Of a stretch of 64,000 bases of DNA, positions 28,909-41,797 are shown one piece after another. The notes under the pieces were generated by a model. It was not told the origin of the DNA. It searched no databases and saw only the letters and a program-made list of their open reading frames with translations. Location: assembly GCA_027575805.1 (NCBI GenBank), contig JANBPU010000009.1, forward strand, positions 1 to 64,000. Reading direction: 5' to 3'. A program made the position numbers and the translations under genes. Numbering within the stretch: the stretch's first letter is position 1; each line of letters opens with the position of its first letter. Origin of the DNA: Mycoemilia scoparia. Lineage: Eukaryota > Kickxellomycota > Kickxellomycetes > Kickxellales > Kickxellaceae.

Positions 28909-31109
28909 ATGAATGAGGGTACACCGCCAGCTGCGACAACATTGCAACAAAACAATGTCGACGACGAATCTCTTACAAAGGAACGCATACAAAAAGGTAC
29001 AGTATGCTATATATACTGAATCTGTAGCCTTGAGTGTCAAGTGATAATATGTGGTGGTGTATATATACAACTCGGTTGGCTAAATTCCCTCTAACTAGTA
29101 TAACATTCAAACAACGGATATATCTCTGTGGCCGACAATAGATGTACCAGCACCAGTAAAGGATGTTCCAACAAACGAGCAGGTGTTCATTAATGGAGAC
29201 GTTTCGCGTCCAAATTGTGCGTTCCTAAAAACCTTCTTTTTTAATGAGGGCCGCTTGACAGAGGAGCAGGCCCTGCTAATAATCAACAAGGCTGCGTCAT
29301 TGCTTGAGAAGGAAGACACACTTCTCAACTTGCCTGCGCCAATAACAGGTAAGTAGAGCGATTCAATATAAAATGACACACTTTACCTTGCCAACCACAC
29401 TATACTTTTGTGTGCTCCATCTGGTTGAAGTTGATGAGCAAGAGCCCCGTTGACATGCATCTCTGTTTGCTTCTTAAAGTGTGTGGCGATATCCATGGCC
29501 AATATTACGACCTTATGAAGCTTCTCGAAGTCGGCGGTGACCCGTCATGCACGCGGTACCTATTTTTAGGAGACTATGTTGACAGAGGGTATTTTTCTAT
29601 TGAATGTCTGCTGTACCTGTACGCCCTCAAGATCACATATCCAAACACTTTCTCGATGATACGTGGAAACCACGAATGCCGCCATTTGACCGACTATTTT
29701 ACGTTCAAGCTTGAATGTCAGCACAAGTACTCTGATGCTGTCTACGAGGCATCGCTTCGCTCGTTCTGTTGCCTCCCCCTGGCCGCCATTGTCAACAAGC
29801 AATTCCTGTGCATCCATGGCGGCCTAAGCCCAGAGCTTCAAAGCCTTGATGATCTGAGAAACCTCAACAGATTTTGCGAGCCTCCGACCCATGGGCTCAT
29901 GTGCGATCTTTTGTGGGCCGACCCCGTTGACGACTTTGGGCATGAGAAGAATAAATCCTATTTTACGCACAACTATGCACGAGGTTGCTCATATTTTTAC
30001 AGGTGATTATGTTATCCATTCTATATACACAAAACCATACATGACTTTCTCAACAGCTATTCTAAACAATTGATGGGCTTCCTCGATACTATGTGTAGCT
30101 ATGCTGCGGTTTGCAAGTTTCTCGAAGCTAACGGCCTTTTGAGTTTGATCCGTGCCCACGAGGCTCAAGACAATGGGTAGGTTTGCTCATTTCCTCTCTT
30201 TTGGCGCTATACTATTATCGAATTATTGTTCCAATGGCTTATCTCAAAATGAAAATGAACTATGTTTAGTTATCGGATGTATCGTAAAAATAAAACCACT
30301 GGGTTCCCTGTGGTGATCACTCTATTTTCCGCACCAAACTATCTGGATGTTTATAACAACAAGGCCGCTGTTTTGAAGTACGAAAGCAATGTGATGAACA
30401 TTCGCCAATTCAATTGTTCTCCCCACCCATACTGGCTTCCCAACTTTATGGATGTGTTTACGTGGTCACTGCCATTTGTTGGCGAGAAAGTGACTGATAT
30501 GTTGCTTGCCATTCTTAACATCTGCACTAAAAATGAGCTCAAGGAGGATATCACCTATATTTCTGGTAAGCTTACAGTTATTATACCAAGTATACGATAA
30601 ATTTGTCCATTATCAGGGCAAAATACACTGAACAATCCTTGTTTTTGTTGCCATATGTAGCCGAAGAAGCGGCAAGCGGTTTCATACAAAGAAAGGATGC
30701 AATTCGGGCAAAGATCATGGCCATTGGAAGAATGTCCCGTATTTTCCGGTTATTGCGGTATGTGGTTGTTTTAATGTGAAGATAAAATAGCTATCTATAA
30801 AATCCACAGTTTGCTAATTATCTATTTGTGTGCGCGTGTATTATTTGTAGTAACGAACAAGAGACTATTACTGAGCTCAAAGATCGCGTTGGTGACAAGC
30901 TACCCTATGGTCAATTGGCTGCTGGAGCCACCGGTCTCAGAGAGGCAATCATGACCTTCGATCAGGCCAAGAAGCTTGACAGCAAAAATGAAATGCTTCC
31001 TCCTGTTCCTGGATCCCAGTCAGATTTGGGCACTACGGCTGAGACAAAGGCATCAACATCAGCACTAACAACAGCCGCTGATACTGCAATGGATATTGAA
31101 GAATCTTGA
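28909..31109 (+). CDS. Calcineurin A, catalytic subunit of Ca2+/calmodulin protein phosphatase 2B
   Basis: Ser/Thr phosphatase activated by calmodulin and calcineurin B; it controls Crz1/NFAT-type signalling. Seven exons (28909-29001, 29099-29348, 29480-30002, 30099-30176, 30270-30565, 30661-30757, 30851-31109) give 531 residues. Metallophosphatase motifs are complete: [38 protein letters not shown] and the HGGLSPE loop. [20 protein letters not shown] and [19 protein letters not shown] are calcineurin-specific. The B-binding helix, a calmodulin-binding segment ([19 protein letters not shown]) and the autoinhibitory region ([18 protein letters not shown]) follow. Exon 1 uses the donor at 29002, because the earlier GGTAC donor breaks frame. 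Exon 4 starts at 30099; an upstream AG 42 nt earlier is also in frame. Confidence 0.95.
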
Positions 31110-31209
31110 TTGTGCGCCAAGTACTAATGTATTTCATATTATTTCATCCTTATACACTCATTTAAAATTATAAATACCTTTTTTTGTATACCCCATTTGC
31201 AAAATTATT

Positions 31210-31336
31210 TCTTGATATGGGAGGCTGGTTTTGAGAGTGACCATCAGCTAACAAATGGTGATTGCTCATTTGGCTGTGGTTGTCCCTACAATCGTTGGCC
31301 ACCAAAAGATACCCTTCAAAAATAATGGTCCATATT
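31210..31336 (+). repeat. MITE family A copy
   Basis: Ends TGATATGGGAGGCTGGTTTT and CCCTTCAAAAATAATGGTCC, core TCATTTGGCTGTGGTTGTCC. It lies 100 bp past the calcineurin stop. Confidence 0.7.
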
Positions 31337-31660
31337 TGGGAAATAGGATTTGTAAAAGTGTAAGCCAATATTACCACCAGCCAATTACGCATAAAAAATA
31401 CTTGTTGAATCTTCATTTGCTTCAATAAATTCCTTTTTAATCATCAGAGAAACCTTTGAAACAGTACTACTAATACAGCAGTCTATTACTAGTGAAAAGA
31501 CTGATCTCAATCAGCAGATCAAGATTAGTGGGCGATGATTTTTCTTTTGGTCAATGTGTTTTTCATTAGTGCAAACTATAAAATTCTGCTACTGTTGCTC
31601 TCTAAACTTATAACTTTAAAATTAAACATTTCAAAGTACAATAATAATAGCAATTATAGA

Positions 31661-32368
31661 ATGAGCCGTGGCGGATTCAGTTCTCGAGGTGGTCGTGGAG
31701 GTCGCGGTGGAGGCCGTGGCGGTTTCTCTTCTTTTCAAGGCCCACCAAGCACGGTTTTAGAAATGGGTACTTTCATACATCCTTGTGAGGGGGAAATGGT
31801 TTGCAAATCGACCAACGAGAAGGTTCCATACTTCAATGCACCAATATACCTTGAAAACAAAGCCCAGATAGGAAAGGTAGATGAGATCCTTGGTGCCATC
31901 AACGATGTCCACTTTACTGTTAAGCTACAGGAGGGAGTTCTCGCCACTTCCTTCAAACCAAACGACAAGGTTTTCATTGCTCCAGATAAGTTGCTCCCTC
32001 TTGAGCGTTTCTTGCCTAAGCCAAAGGCCCCAAGCTCTGGTAAAGGTATGTATCCACATATTATTAAATGTCTATTGGCATATTCATGATTTTTACAAGG
32101 AAACATGTTTCTAACAGCCCACCAAAACTTACTAATTGGTATAGTCAAAAAGAGATCTGGTGGTGGCGATCGTGGTGGAAGAGGTGGGTTCCGCGGTGGC
32201 CGTGGTGGTCCCCGTGGTGGTCGTGGAGGAGGAGGCCGTGGTGGCGGCTTTGGCGGCAGAGGTGGATCATTCTCAAGAGGTGGTGGTCGCGGTGGTGGCT
32301 TTGGCGGTGGTCGCGGAGGATCATTCTCCAGGGGAGGAGGCCGGGGTGGAGGCCGCGGGCGTTTCTAA
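31661..32368 (+). CDS. GAR1: H/ACA snoRNP protein Gar1
   Basis: Core protein of H/ACA snoRNPs, which make pseudouridine in rRNA. Exons 31661-32045 and 32145-32368 give 202 residues. The order is that of Gar1: a short N-terminal RGG box ([15 protein letters not shown]), the conserved beta-barrel core ([61 protein letters not shown]), then a long C-terminal RGG domain written entirely in exon 2. The ATG at 31661 is chosen because the frame upstream is low-complexity leader. Confidence 0.95.
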
Positions 32369-32824
32369 TTTCATAAATCAAAAAGCTCTTATTCAAGTTT
32401 TTAATCACATTTATGACAAAGCAAGTTATTGCTTTGAATTTTCCGGTTCTTGTGTAATATTGCCATTAGCCTTGAATCATAAAATAACAGTTTATTTTCT
32501 TTCCCTGTATTGCCCTAAAAAGCAGTGTGATGATGACACGTCCACATTTATTTTCAATACTATTTCAAAAGACATCCTCAAATATTTGAATTATAAAGTG
32601 TAGCACAAGCAACAATGTGATTTATTTTCAGGATGATGGTGATTCAATATGTCGATTTGTGATCATTTTCAAGGCTTTTGTTTGTTTAGCATTCTGGTGG
32701 TGACTGACAGCCCAAAATAACTGTAATGGCAATAACAGTCTACAAAGCACCTTTCCACTTGCCTCCCTTGTATTAATACTGTTATTGCTGTTTTCAATCT
32801 GTGAAGCCTCATTTCAAAGCAATT
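32369..32824. other. Intergenic GAR1 to dynactin, no feature seen
   Basis: AT-rich 3' and 5' flanks; no repeat, RNA gene or frame I can support. Confidence 0.4.
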
Positions 32825-35800
32825 ATGGCCTCAAGGAGAACAACCTTGGGTCCTAGTAGTATAGGCGGCCCGAGTGCTTCCAATTCGCACTTTACAATTG
32901 GGCAAAGGGTCGAAGCACAAGGAGGAACCGGCACTGTCAGATTTACTGGGCTCACAGAATTCGCGCCTGGCCCATGGGTTGGCATTGAGCTTGATATTCC
33001 CGAGGGAAAGAATGATGGGTTTGTTAAAGGAAAGCGCTACTTCAACTGTCAGCCAAACCATGGCATATTTGTAAAGCCACAGCATGTAAGGCCAATGGGA
33101 AGCCGCCCAGGTTCAAGCATGTCAAGTGGCTCGCATGGCATTTCAACCCCCTCACGCTCTTTAAACACTGCTACAGCAACAGCAGGGGGCAGACAGCACC
33201 TGCCAATACCGCCATCCTCAGGGTTAAACGACCGCAGAAAGACTACAATTGGTACTCAGCTTGGAGGCCCAGGCAGCGCCCGAGGAATAGGCACGCCATC
33301 TCGGATAGTGGGGAAAGCGCCTGGGCCAGGATCTCGACGCCTTTCTAATGTTGTTCCTGGTTCTACCAGAGTTCGCTCGGGATCGCAATCCGGAATGAAA
33401 TCGCCGACTCTGGGACGCAGAGACAGCATAGCTAGTGGCACAACAAGCCCAACCATGAGACCTAGCGAGCTTCGACCAAGCTTACACGAGTCGCAGAGCC
33501 TTAGGGCAAGGGCAGGTACTCCAACATCAGATTCTGTTGGTAATTTAGAACGGACAGAAGAATATGATGGTGAAGATGCTGACGGAAGAGGGTCCAAAAC
33601 ACCGACATCTGCTGTTAAAAAGGACTCCGCTCAGCCAGAGATACCATCCACTCCATACAGACCTGCGCTTAGCTTGAACGAGTCTGCTGCCTACGAGAGT
33701 GTAAAGAGCGCTGCACCAATGAGTGATCAAACAGTCTCATTGAAGAGCTACGAAGAGCTTCGCCTTAAGTTCAAGTATTTAGAACAAAAGCGCTCAGAGG
33801 ACAGACAGCGGATACAAGATGCGGATCGCATAAGAAGCGAAGCAGAGCAGGCTCTGCGAATCCGTGAAAAGCTAGCAGCAAAGATTGCAAGTCTGCAGGA
33901 CGAATTGCGAAAAGCAAAGCAGCAGCTTAAAGAGAAGGAGGATGAGAATAATGAACTCGAAAACAAGTATGCGGATACTGTAGAGACTCTGGAAATGCTC
34001 ACAATTGACAAAGAAATGGTTGAAGAAAAGAGCGAGGATATGACACAGGAAATAGCCCGACTAAAGGAGCAATTGGCAGAGGCCACAACTTCCTTGGATG
34101 TCTATAAGTCTGATGCGGATTTAATGCCTGTTAGCTCTGGAGAACCAGGTGCTATGTCATCCATGGACATCTTGCAGATTCAGAAACAAAACGAGCGACT
34201 TAAAGAGGCTTTGGTCAAACTACGGGACTTGACAAGTGACAATGAGGTGCAACTCAACGCCCGAATCAAGGAACTTACTAAGGAGGCAGGCTCAGCTCAG
34301 AGCTTGCAGGACCAAATCTCTCTGCTCAAAGGCAAGCTTGATGCATCTGATAACCAAATCGAAGATCTCAAGCAACGACTCGACGAAGCACTTGGTGCTG
34401 AAGAGATGATTGAGGAGCTATCAGAGCGTAACCTCAACCTTTCTGAACAGATTGAAAAGATGAATGCACAGATTGATGAACTCGAGGCACTTCGTGAAGT
34501 CAATGACGAGATGGAAGAAAATCATATTGAGACAGAGAAGCAATTGCAAACGGAGATAGAGTACAAAGATATTGTCATAAAAGATCAGAGCCAAAAGATA
34601 GAAAGCCTCGAAGAAAGTCTAGCTGATTACCAAAACACCATAGCGCAGTTCCGAGAGCTTGTCTCCAACCTTCAAGCCGATATACAGAAACTGCAACGCA
34701 AGGAAAAGGACCACGAGACCGAGGCTGAGACCCTTAGCTCACAGTCACAGGCCATGATGAGTTTGAACATGCAGCTTCAGGCCAGCGCATTAAAGACCAA
34801 AGCAAAGACGATAGACCTCGAGCTGAGAAAACTTGAGGCATCACAGGCTACTAAACAACTAAAGATCCTAGAACTTTTCACACCATCATTGTTCTTCAAG
34901 ACCGAAAACGATCCGCTTCGTACATTGTTTTTGTTTGAGCGACTGAGCTGCAAGGCCAGGATCATATGTGGCCAATTAGAGCAGGATGAGAGTTCAGATT
35001 CTTCCATTACTGATGACTTCGTCAACTCGGCTGAAGCACGTTATCGCCTTACCGAGCTTCAGGGGCTTTCAGATAAGTTTGCTGCATATCTGTCCACATG
35101 TAGCCCACAAGAGTTTGCCAAACTTGGATTCATTTATCACGACATTACTGGCATAGAGAGGCGTTTGAATGGGCATATTGATCTTTTGCGTGGGGAAGAA
35201 TTCCGACCTGTTGATTGCATAGCTGATGTCGAAAAATCAAGTGCTCACATTGAAACTCTAATCGCATCCTACATTCCCCAGAAAACGACATTTACACAGG
35301 AAGCAACCCTTCGCTCAACTACCGACTGTCTAGCCCACTGTGCCGATGTTGCCATATCCAACTTGGCCTACTCAAGCCAGCTTCTTTCCTTCCCACGAGA
35401 AGAATCTGAAGGTAAGATGTCTCAGGTTCATTAAAAAATGTATTGGCATCAGTGCAACATTTCTAACTTTCAAACTATATGTAACATTGTGGTTTATAGA
35501 GAAAATTTTGTCTCAAGACATAAAGAAAGATATATCAGAAGAGATCACCCCTCGAATCGACATTGCAATTCAGCAATGTAAGGCATACAAGGTTGTGGCG
35601 GTTAAGCTCCTTCGAAAGATCGCTGATCTCAAGAATCAGTCCATGTCTCTTATTCCTTCAGTCATGGAGAAAATTGTCCAGTGTACCACCGTATCCAAAG
35701 CACTCCTCAAATATTCTATTCTGGCAAGAAAGGATACGCAAGACTATATTAGGGAGTGCACTGAAGCGGAGTCTGGTCTGGAAATAAGCCGTCTTCAGGA

Positions 35801-36905
35801 GCTGTTTTCATCGGCAACGGAGGAAGTTTTTGATTCCAAGGATGCCGTGTTACTTGGAACCTTTATCGATAAGATGAAAGAGCTAACCAGCGAGGTTAGC
35901 GGTACACTAGACTCGTTTAGTGACCAAGTGAATGTCGAGAAGTCACCATCCTCTGAGCAACCATGGGCCAAGAGGGCTGAAGACTTTAAAGCCAACCTTG
36001 TTCAAAATACCGAAGTCGAATCTCGAATGGAGTCGCTCAACGAAGAGATCATCAGTCTTGCGCGCGAGCTTAAGCTCAAAGAAAAGGATAACCAAGAAGC
36101 CAATGTCAAGATTGAGATACTTGAAAAGAGAAGCGAAATGCTTGGTAAGCAGAGCAAACAACTAGATGAGCTCCGTGCACAGTTATCCAAAGCCAAGACA
36201 CAGGAGGCCATATTTGAGGAGGCAATCGATAACTTGCAAAGTGAGCTTGAAAATCTTGAGCGCGAGAACAAGCGGCTCAAGCGTTCTGGCGGCCTGGATG
36301 CATTTGGTCAAAGAGAATTTGATGATGACAATGGTAGTGCTAATGTCCCCAGTGGATATGCGGTTTTGCTTCAGAGAAGAATAATGGCACTTCAAGGAGC
36401 TCTGCAATTTACTCGTAAAGAGAATGCCAACCTTCGTGCCCAAATATTTGAACGCAGCAGCAGCAGCATTTCAGCGGCTATGAAGCACCATCTAGAAAGT
36501 GCTGGTATCAACAAAAACACTATTTCTTTTGCGCTTTCGTCGACGACATCTGAGGCACGCAAGCTCATCAAGGAGGCCTATTTGGTGGCTGGAGCACCCA
36601 AGCTCATTCGACTTGGAGACAGCAGTGAATCATCAAATGCAAGTTCAGAAAATAAACCTGAAAACACTGCTAAACCCAGCCAAAAAGCAATGGCATGGGA
36701 ACCATTATCACAAAAGCCTCGGTATGAGTTTTATCGTCAACAAACCTTGGTCCGCTCACTACATAACCGTGTGAGTGAAACTTGCGAGCAAATCCAAAAG
36801 TTGACGATGTTCCCTAGCCTGGTTCGTCTGCAATCATCGATGCATCGATCTGTTACATCAGGACCTGCAGACTCGATAACAAAATCCATCCCTGTTCCTC
36901 TTTAG
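32825..36905 (+). CDS. Dynactin p150-Glued subunit
   Basis: Largest dynactin subunit; links dynein to microtubules. Exons 32825-35411 and 35500-36905 give 1,330 residues, close to animal p150. An N-terminal CAP-Gly domain (about residues 24-95) shows TVRFTGLTEFAPGPWVGIEL and the GKNDG motif used to bind microtubule plus-end tails. A basic Ser/Pro/Gly-rich linker follows (about 96-290), then long coiled coils (about 300-640), the globular dynactin region (TIDLELRKLEASQATKQLKI onward) and a second coiled coil in exon 2 (SLARELKLKEKDNQEANVKI). The start at 32825 is preferred over an in-frame codon at 32801 because CAP-Gly proteins begin with such short Ser-rich leaders. Confidence 0.93.
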
Positions 36906-37077
36906 TAAATTCACGTATCTTTTTAAGAGAGGAGCTTTGAGTGTTTTTAAAGTATTTTATTGTTTTTAGTGAGACAAAGTTATTATAATATTAATCGATT
37001 TATACTATAAACATAAGCACTGTGGAATTAGATGCCCAGCATCATCATAGCCAGTGAACCAACAGGGAAACCTGTAT

Positions 37078-37905
37078 CTAAAAGATAGTTATGACGTTAT
37101 CCTCTTCCTCCTTCTGGGTACTTTCTTTTTCCTTGGTTTCCTCTAGTTTCTGGCCAAAGAAGTTGAGCATATACATTGTAATGCGACCAAAGAAGTCGGT
37201 TCCTTCTTCAAATAACACTTTGATCTCTCTTACTGGGGTTCTGGCTGCCTCATCTGTAGATCTGAAAACGTATTATGAGAAAGATCAAAGTTTGATATTA
37301 GTTTTAATATATCTAAGGTATATTCACCCAATTTAGAAAATTCTATATATGGACGATACTTATTTGGATGCTGTTGTCATCTTGAGGATGAAATAGGTTG
37401 AAGGGAATCCATTCGCTATCCTTTTCCGAACCACTATCAGTGTTTTTTCTTAAAACTTCCATCTTTTTTGCAGCAAAGCCTCCTTGGAATTGACATTTTA
37501 TGGATTCTATGGTAACAAGGTCCTCAAAGATTATCTGGACAAATTGGGATTTGCCCTAGTATCAAAATATATCATGAGTCAGGTAAAAACCAGGCATTAT
37601 TTTAGGGAATAATGAAGAGAAAATGCAGTCTTATGATGATAATAGGCTAAACTGCCAATAATGGGCTGTTTTTTATATGTTTGCATGGACTTACCTCCTC
37701 GGAGTTCCAGCAAGTCTCCTCCTTTCCATCAAAAAGGTGATGTCTACCAAAGCTCACTGTGTCCTTATTTAAAACCGAGCTGACTCTATTATAGACCGTA
37801 TCATGCAATGCTATATTTTAAATCTTGGAATTTCACGTTGAAATCGGCCTACGACAGTGCAAATTTTAGCCAATACCTTGATTTTTGAACGTTTAAAAGA
37901 CTCAT
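37078..37905 (-). CDS. NR2C2AP-like discoidin/F5-8C-type protein, apparent frameshift
   Basis: Small galactose-binding-fold (F5/8 type C) protein; the vertebrate homologue NR2C2AP binds an orphan nuclear receptor, but the conserved role is unknown. Exons on the minus strand: 37905-37877, 37785-37695, 37555-37360 and 37254-37078. They read MSLLNVQKSRVSSVLNKDTV, FGRHHLFDGKEETCWNSEE, TIESIKCQFQGGFAAKKMEV and, in the last exon, REIKVLFEEG followed by TDFFGRITMYMLNFFG. The last two pieces are in different frames: one extra A in the run at 37200-37202 (GGAAACC where GGAACC is expected) shifts the frame. If real, the product ends with an altered tail at a TAA; if a sequence error, the gene is intact. 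It shares a compact divergent promoter with RRP41. Confidence 0.75.
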
Positions 37906-38102
37906 ATTTACGGCTGTGAGTATATAAAATAGATGGGGAGGGAATGAAAATATGTTATTGTGGCCTAGAAATAAATGCTGAAATATTATTTGGAACTTTC
38001 CCCATAACAGAGCATCACAAGCAGCTTTGGCAGATTATTTTTTCATGATCAAAATAATTCCAATAACGATTCAAGTATCTCTATAAAAAATAACTACAAA
38101 GC

Positions 38103-39216
38103 ATGGTAAGCAAGATGTGATGTGTATATATATCAGCGTGGATTATGACTGGGTTGGCTATTTTGGACATCAGCCCAGGATGAAAGTGACCAATGCTTTA
38201 ATAAACTCTTGTTGTGTTATATACTGTTCAGCCTCAGCAAGAACTTTTATCTCCAGAAGGTATGTTCATTATTGATGAAGTTCAGAAAATTGATACATAC
38301 ATCAATCTGGAATTCCTGCTAAATAAACTTTAAATATTTTATAGGTCTCCGTGTGGATGGCCGTAGGCCTAATGAACTTAGAAAGATATCATGCCGTGCA
38401 TCTGTTCTCCGTTCATCTGATGGATCGGCCTACTATGAGCAGGGAAACACAAAGGTTCTTGTTGCAGTTTATGGCCCCCACGAGGTAACTAATACAATCA
38501 TAATGCTGCTTTTAGTGGTTGAAATATCAAGCCTCTTCTTATCCTAACATAATAATATCATGAATTTAGTCCAGGCACAGGTCGCAGGTTCAGTTTGATC
38601 GAGCATTTATAAACGTGGAATTTAATGTTGCTCCATTCAGTACGAATGAGCGTAGGAAAAGATCAAAAAATGACAAGTAAGTTTGTTAAATATTATATTT
38701 TTGCAAATCAAATGGATTGGTGATAGAGCAGTATCTAATGCAATTCTTGTATCTAGGCGACTCTTGGAAATCGCTTCAGCAATCAAACAGACATTCGAGC
38801 CCGTAGTTATAACAACCCTGTTTCCGCGATCCCAGATTGATATTTACCTCCACTTGTTCCAGCATGACGGCGGCACCTTGGAAACATGCATTAATGCTGC
38901 GACGCTTGCACTCATTGATGCTGGAATTCCACTGCACGACTATGTCTGCGCCTGCACCGCTGGTTATATAGAAAATACCCCCATCCTTGACCTAAATCAT
39001 ACTGAAGAAGCATCCCCAGAGACGCCTGATCTGACCATAGCTATACTTCCCCGGACCCAAAAGATCGCTCTTCTCCAGATGGAGTCGAAGCTGCATGTTG
39101 AAAAAGTGGAAGAGATTATAACAGCCGCAATGCACGGCTGCAAGTTTATTCACAAAAAATTGGACGACGCTGTATCCCAAGTCACCAAGGAACTATCCGA
39201 AAAGCTAAACCAATAA
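38103..39216 (+). CDS. RRP41: Exosome core subunit Rrp41/Ski6 (RNase PH-like)
   Basis: Ring subunit of the RNA exosome, in nucleus and cytoplasm; catalytically inert in eukaryotes. Five exons: 38103-38105, 38232-38259, 38345-38484, 38570-38676, 38757-39216, for 245 residues. The first coding exon is just the ATG, followed directly by GTAAGC; splicing gives MPQQELLSPEGLRVDGRRP, exactly where the family begins. Other hallmarks are DGSAYYEQGNTKVLVAVYGP, FSTNERRKR, FPRSQIDIYLHLFQHDGGT and NAATLALIDAGIPLHDYVC. The minus-strand neighbour NR2C2AP starts 197 bp upstream, so the promoter is shared. Confidence 0.93.
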
Positions 39217-39474
39217 AACAGCAACCTTTTTAAATACAATGTCTTCTATGTCTTTTGGTAATACATACACATGTTAAAGCACCCCTCCTACTATGGCAAC
39301 TTCCTATGAAATATTTCTCTACGTCATTCATATGCCTTTGAAAAAGCTTTTCTGCATTGACTTTAGCTCCATTTCCCATAAATTCATACTCCCCAAGGAA
39401 AATAGAAACTTGGTTTGAAAAGGCATGATCATTCAAAGATTCAAAGAACCATTTTATATTTGCTGTATGATTCA

Positions 39475-41797
39475 ATGCTACCTACTCAAAAAGTTCCTGT
39501 GGCCCGTTTTCCAAATCAAAAGTGGCTTTTAAAGAATTTTAGATACATAAATACTGCATGTTTTGAAAATGCTGATATCATATCCAATATAATAAATGTC
39601 ATAAAGCAAAAGGAATCGGTATGGACTCCAAAAGTGGAAGGCATTTCTTTACAAACGAAAAGAGACCATAAGACAAGATGGTACGATATTGACTTAATTC
39701 TTAGCCAGATACCACGCGCTCTTAGAGATAAACGCATCATCCTGAATGGAGTTGTACTGACAATAAAGGATTGGATCCAGCTGCCTGTGCTTCGCCCATG
39801 GTTCAACATCAAGCAGGAGCAGGTCGATAATGATGAAGTAGAAGCAGCAGCAAACGAAGCTCACCCAGATTTAAAATCGATTGCTGATAAATCAAAGAAA
39901 AGCAATTGCAAGCCAAAAAGTCATAAAGAAACTCAGAATAAAAAGGATCGACTCCTCATCAGCTATACTAATTGCGAATTTGACGTCGACAAGCTTAAGG
40001 GCGGAAACTTGCCATTCTTATGCCCACTAAAGGGAAATGCCAACAAAAGTCATCATGAAAAGTCTCCTAGCATTGCACACATCCAGCAACAAATCGACCA
40101 GTGCTCTCAGGTATAGTAGATTAAGTTTCAATATTACGCTCTAACTAAAACATACAGAGATTAACAATGCTTGGGTGCGCTGCAAACCTTTGTTAAAGAC
40201 TGACTCAGGTGATTTAGGCGAAAAGTCTAGAAAAATGTTGAAAACTATTGCTATTGTTGCGAGAGAGATAAGTGGGCCAGATTACCATGTAACCACACGA
40301 CTATTCGGGTAAGTCTAAAGCTTTTAATATGATTTGGCTGTCTTGCTGCTGGTAGCTATTAAGGATGGGGATATTGATAACATATTCAAATATAAATTCT
40401 GCAGATCTGTAGCCAGCGGGCTAGCCACCAAATACAGTGATCTCGACATTAGTTTAGCAATAAAACCCAGACATGCATACGCAATGGAAATTCACCTAGA
40501 TAGTTTTATTGGTGAACTGAAAAGAAAACTAAAAAAATGTATGTATCCCTCATATTACTATTGTTGTTATGAGGAACATCTGCAGTTAAAGATGTTTAAA
40601 CCTTGAATTTTATTATTAGGCGGATGCAGTAAAATATTGGCAATTACCCACGCCCGAGTACCGGTCCTCAAATTTGAACATAGATCACTGTAAGTTACAT
40701 AATACTATACAAGATATTTGGTATATCTATCTATAGCTATCATCAAATACTATTAGGGATTATATTGATGTTTACTGATACACACACACACGTATATATA
40801 TAATCGTAAATCACCTAGTCAAATTAGCGGCGATATTTGCCTTAACTCCGTTCTTGGTGTTTACAAAACTCAACTGACTTCAACTTATGTTGATATTGAC
40901 TGCCGAGTTAAACCATTTTTGATAATACTAAAGAAATGGCAAAAAAGGAGAAATGTTGCTGATGCCTCATTTGGACTACTTAATACTTATACTTTATCAA
41001 TGATGGCATTGGCAAGACTTATAGAGCTGGGTGTAGTTCCACCCATCCAACAAATTTGCTGTCTAAAAAAGTCTCACGAAAGTAGTAGTAAATGTCCGCT
41101 ATTAAAGTCCGCTTATAAGGATAAGAGAGAACCATTGAAAGATGAAAAGGCGTCGTCAACATCAAGAATCTGTCTGAATTGTGGGAAAGAGCTTCAATCT
41201 ATAACAATTGATAAAAGCGAGGTGTACATGTATAATTTGGCTAAACCACAAGCACCAGCAGCTTATGCGGGCAAACTAAATCACTACAATGACAAGAAAG
41301 CTAGCTGGATAAGCTCGACTGGTAATAACGATGATAATAAGATCAACTACTGGGATTCGCCGTGCAAAATGGGAGTCCGTGAACTCTTGATAGACTTTTT
41401 CTACCATTACAGCACCACGTACAAACCTTTCAAAGATGTCATATCCGTGAGGCTGGGCACCACCAATGCATCTCGTAAACACACCACCGCGATGTTTGAT
41501 AGCAACATATTCAAACAAAGAAATGGTGAACCCTTGGCCAATCTGAACCAGCCTCCATTTGTTATTGAGGATCCAATAGAAACCCATATAAATTGTGCCA
41601 ATATCTTATCAGGTGTGGCCTTTGGTTACCGAAGTGAATTTTTTAAGGCCTACACGCATCTGTTGAACAATGACTGGGATGGGTTTATGGAGGAATGGCA
41701 TCTTGGCACAGCAAACTACAAGCACATGGACTGGACTTTTTACTCTATCTTGTGTGAGCTGTCGAGATCAGTCAAAAGGAGTACTTCATCAAAGTAG
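39475..41797 (+). CDS. Cid1/Trf-like non-canonical nucleotidyltransferase (poly(A) polymerase or TUTase)
   Basis: Adds A or U tails to RNA 3' ends. Exons 39475-40110, 40160-40308, 40405-40538, 40620-40689 and 40828-41797 give 652 residues. Splicing exon 2 to 3 builds the helical-turn motif RLFGSVASGLATKYSDLDIS, with the catalytic Asp pair in SDLDI. The third carboxylate is in LGDICLNSVLGVY, and KPFLIILKKWQKRR follows. A PAP-associated region appears as GVRELLIDFFYHYSTTYKPF. The central domain is broken by an insert rich in Ser and Lys with CLNCGKE. The N-terminal 210 residues have no domain I recognise. The frame is open to 39415 without an ATG, so an upstream exon is possible; the start is uncertain. 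Substrate RNA and nucleotide cannot be told from sequence. Confidence 0.85.

Noticed and set aside
32068..32603. Trp/Arg-rich and Val/Ala-rich frames over GAR1
   Set aside because: Other-frame readings of the GGT/CGT repeats that encode the RGG domain.
39230..39475. Minus-strand 81-codon frame between RRP41 and the nucleotidyltransferase
   Set aside because: Overlaps the probable 5' coding region of the plus-strand gene and shows no known domain.
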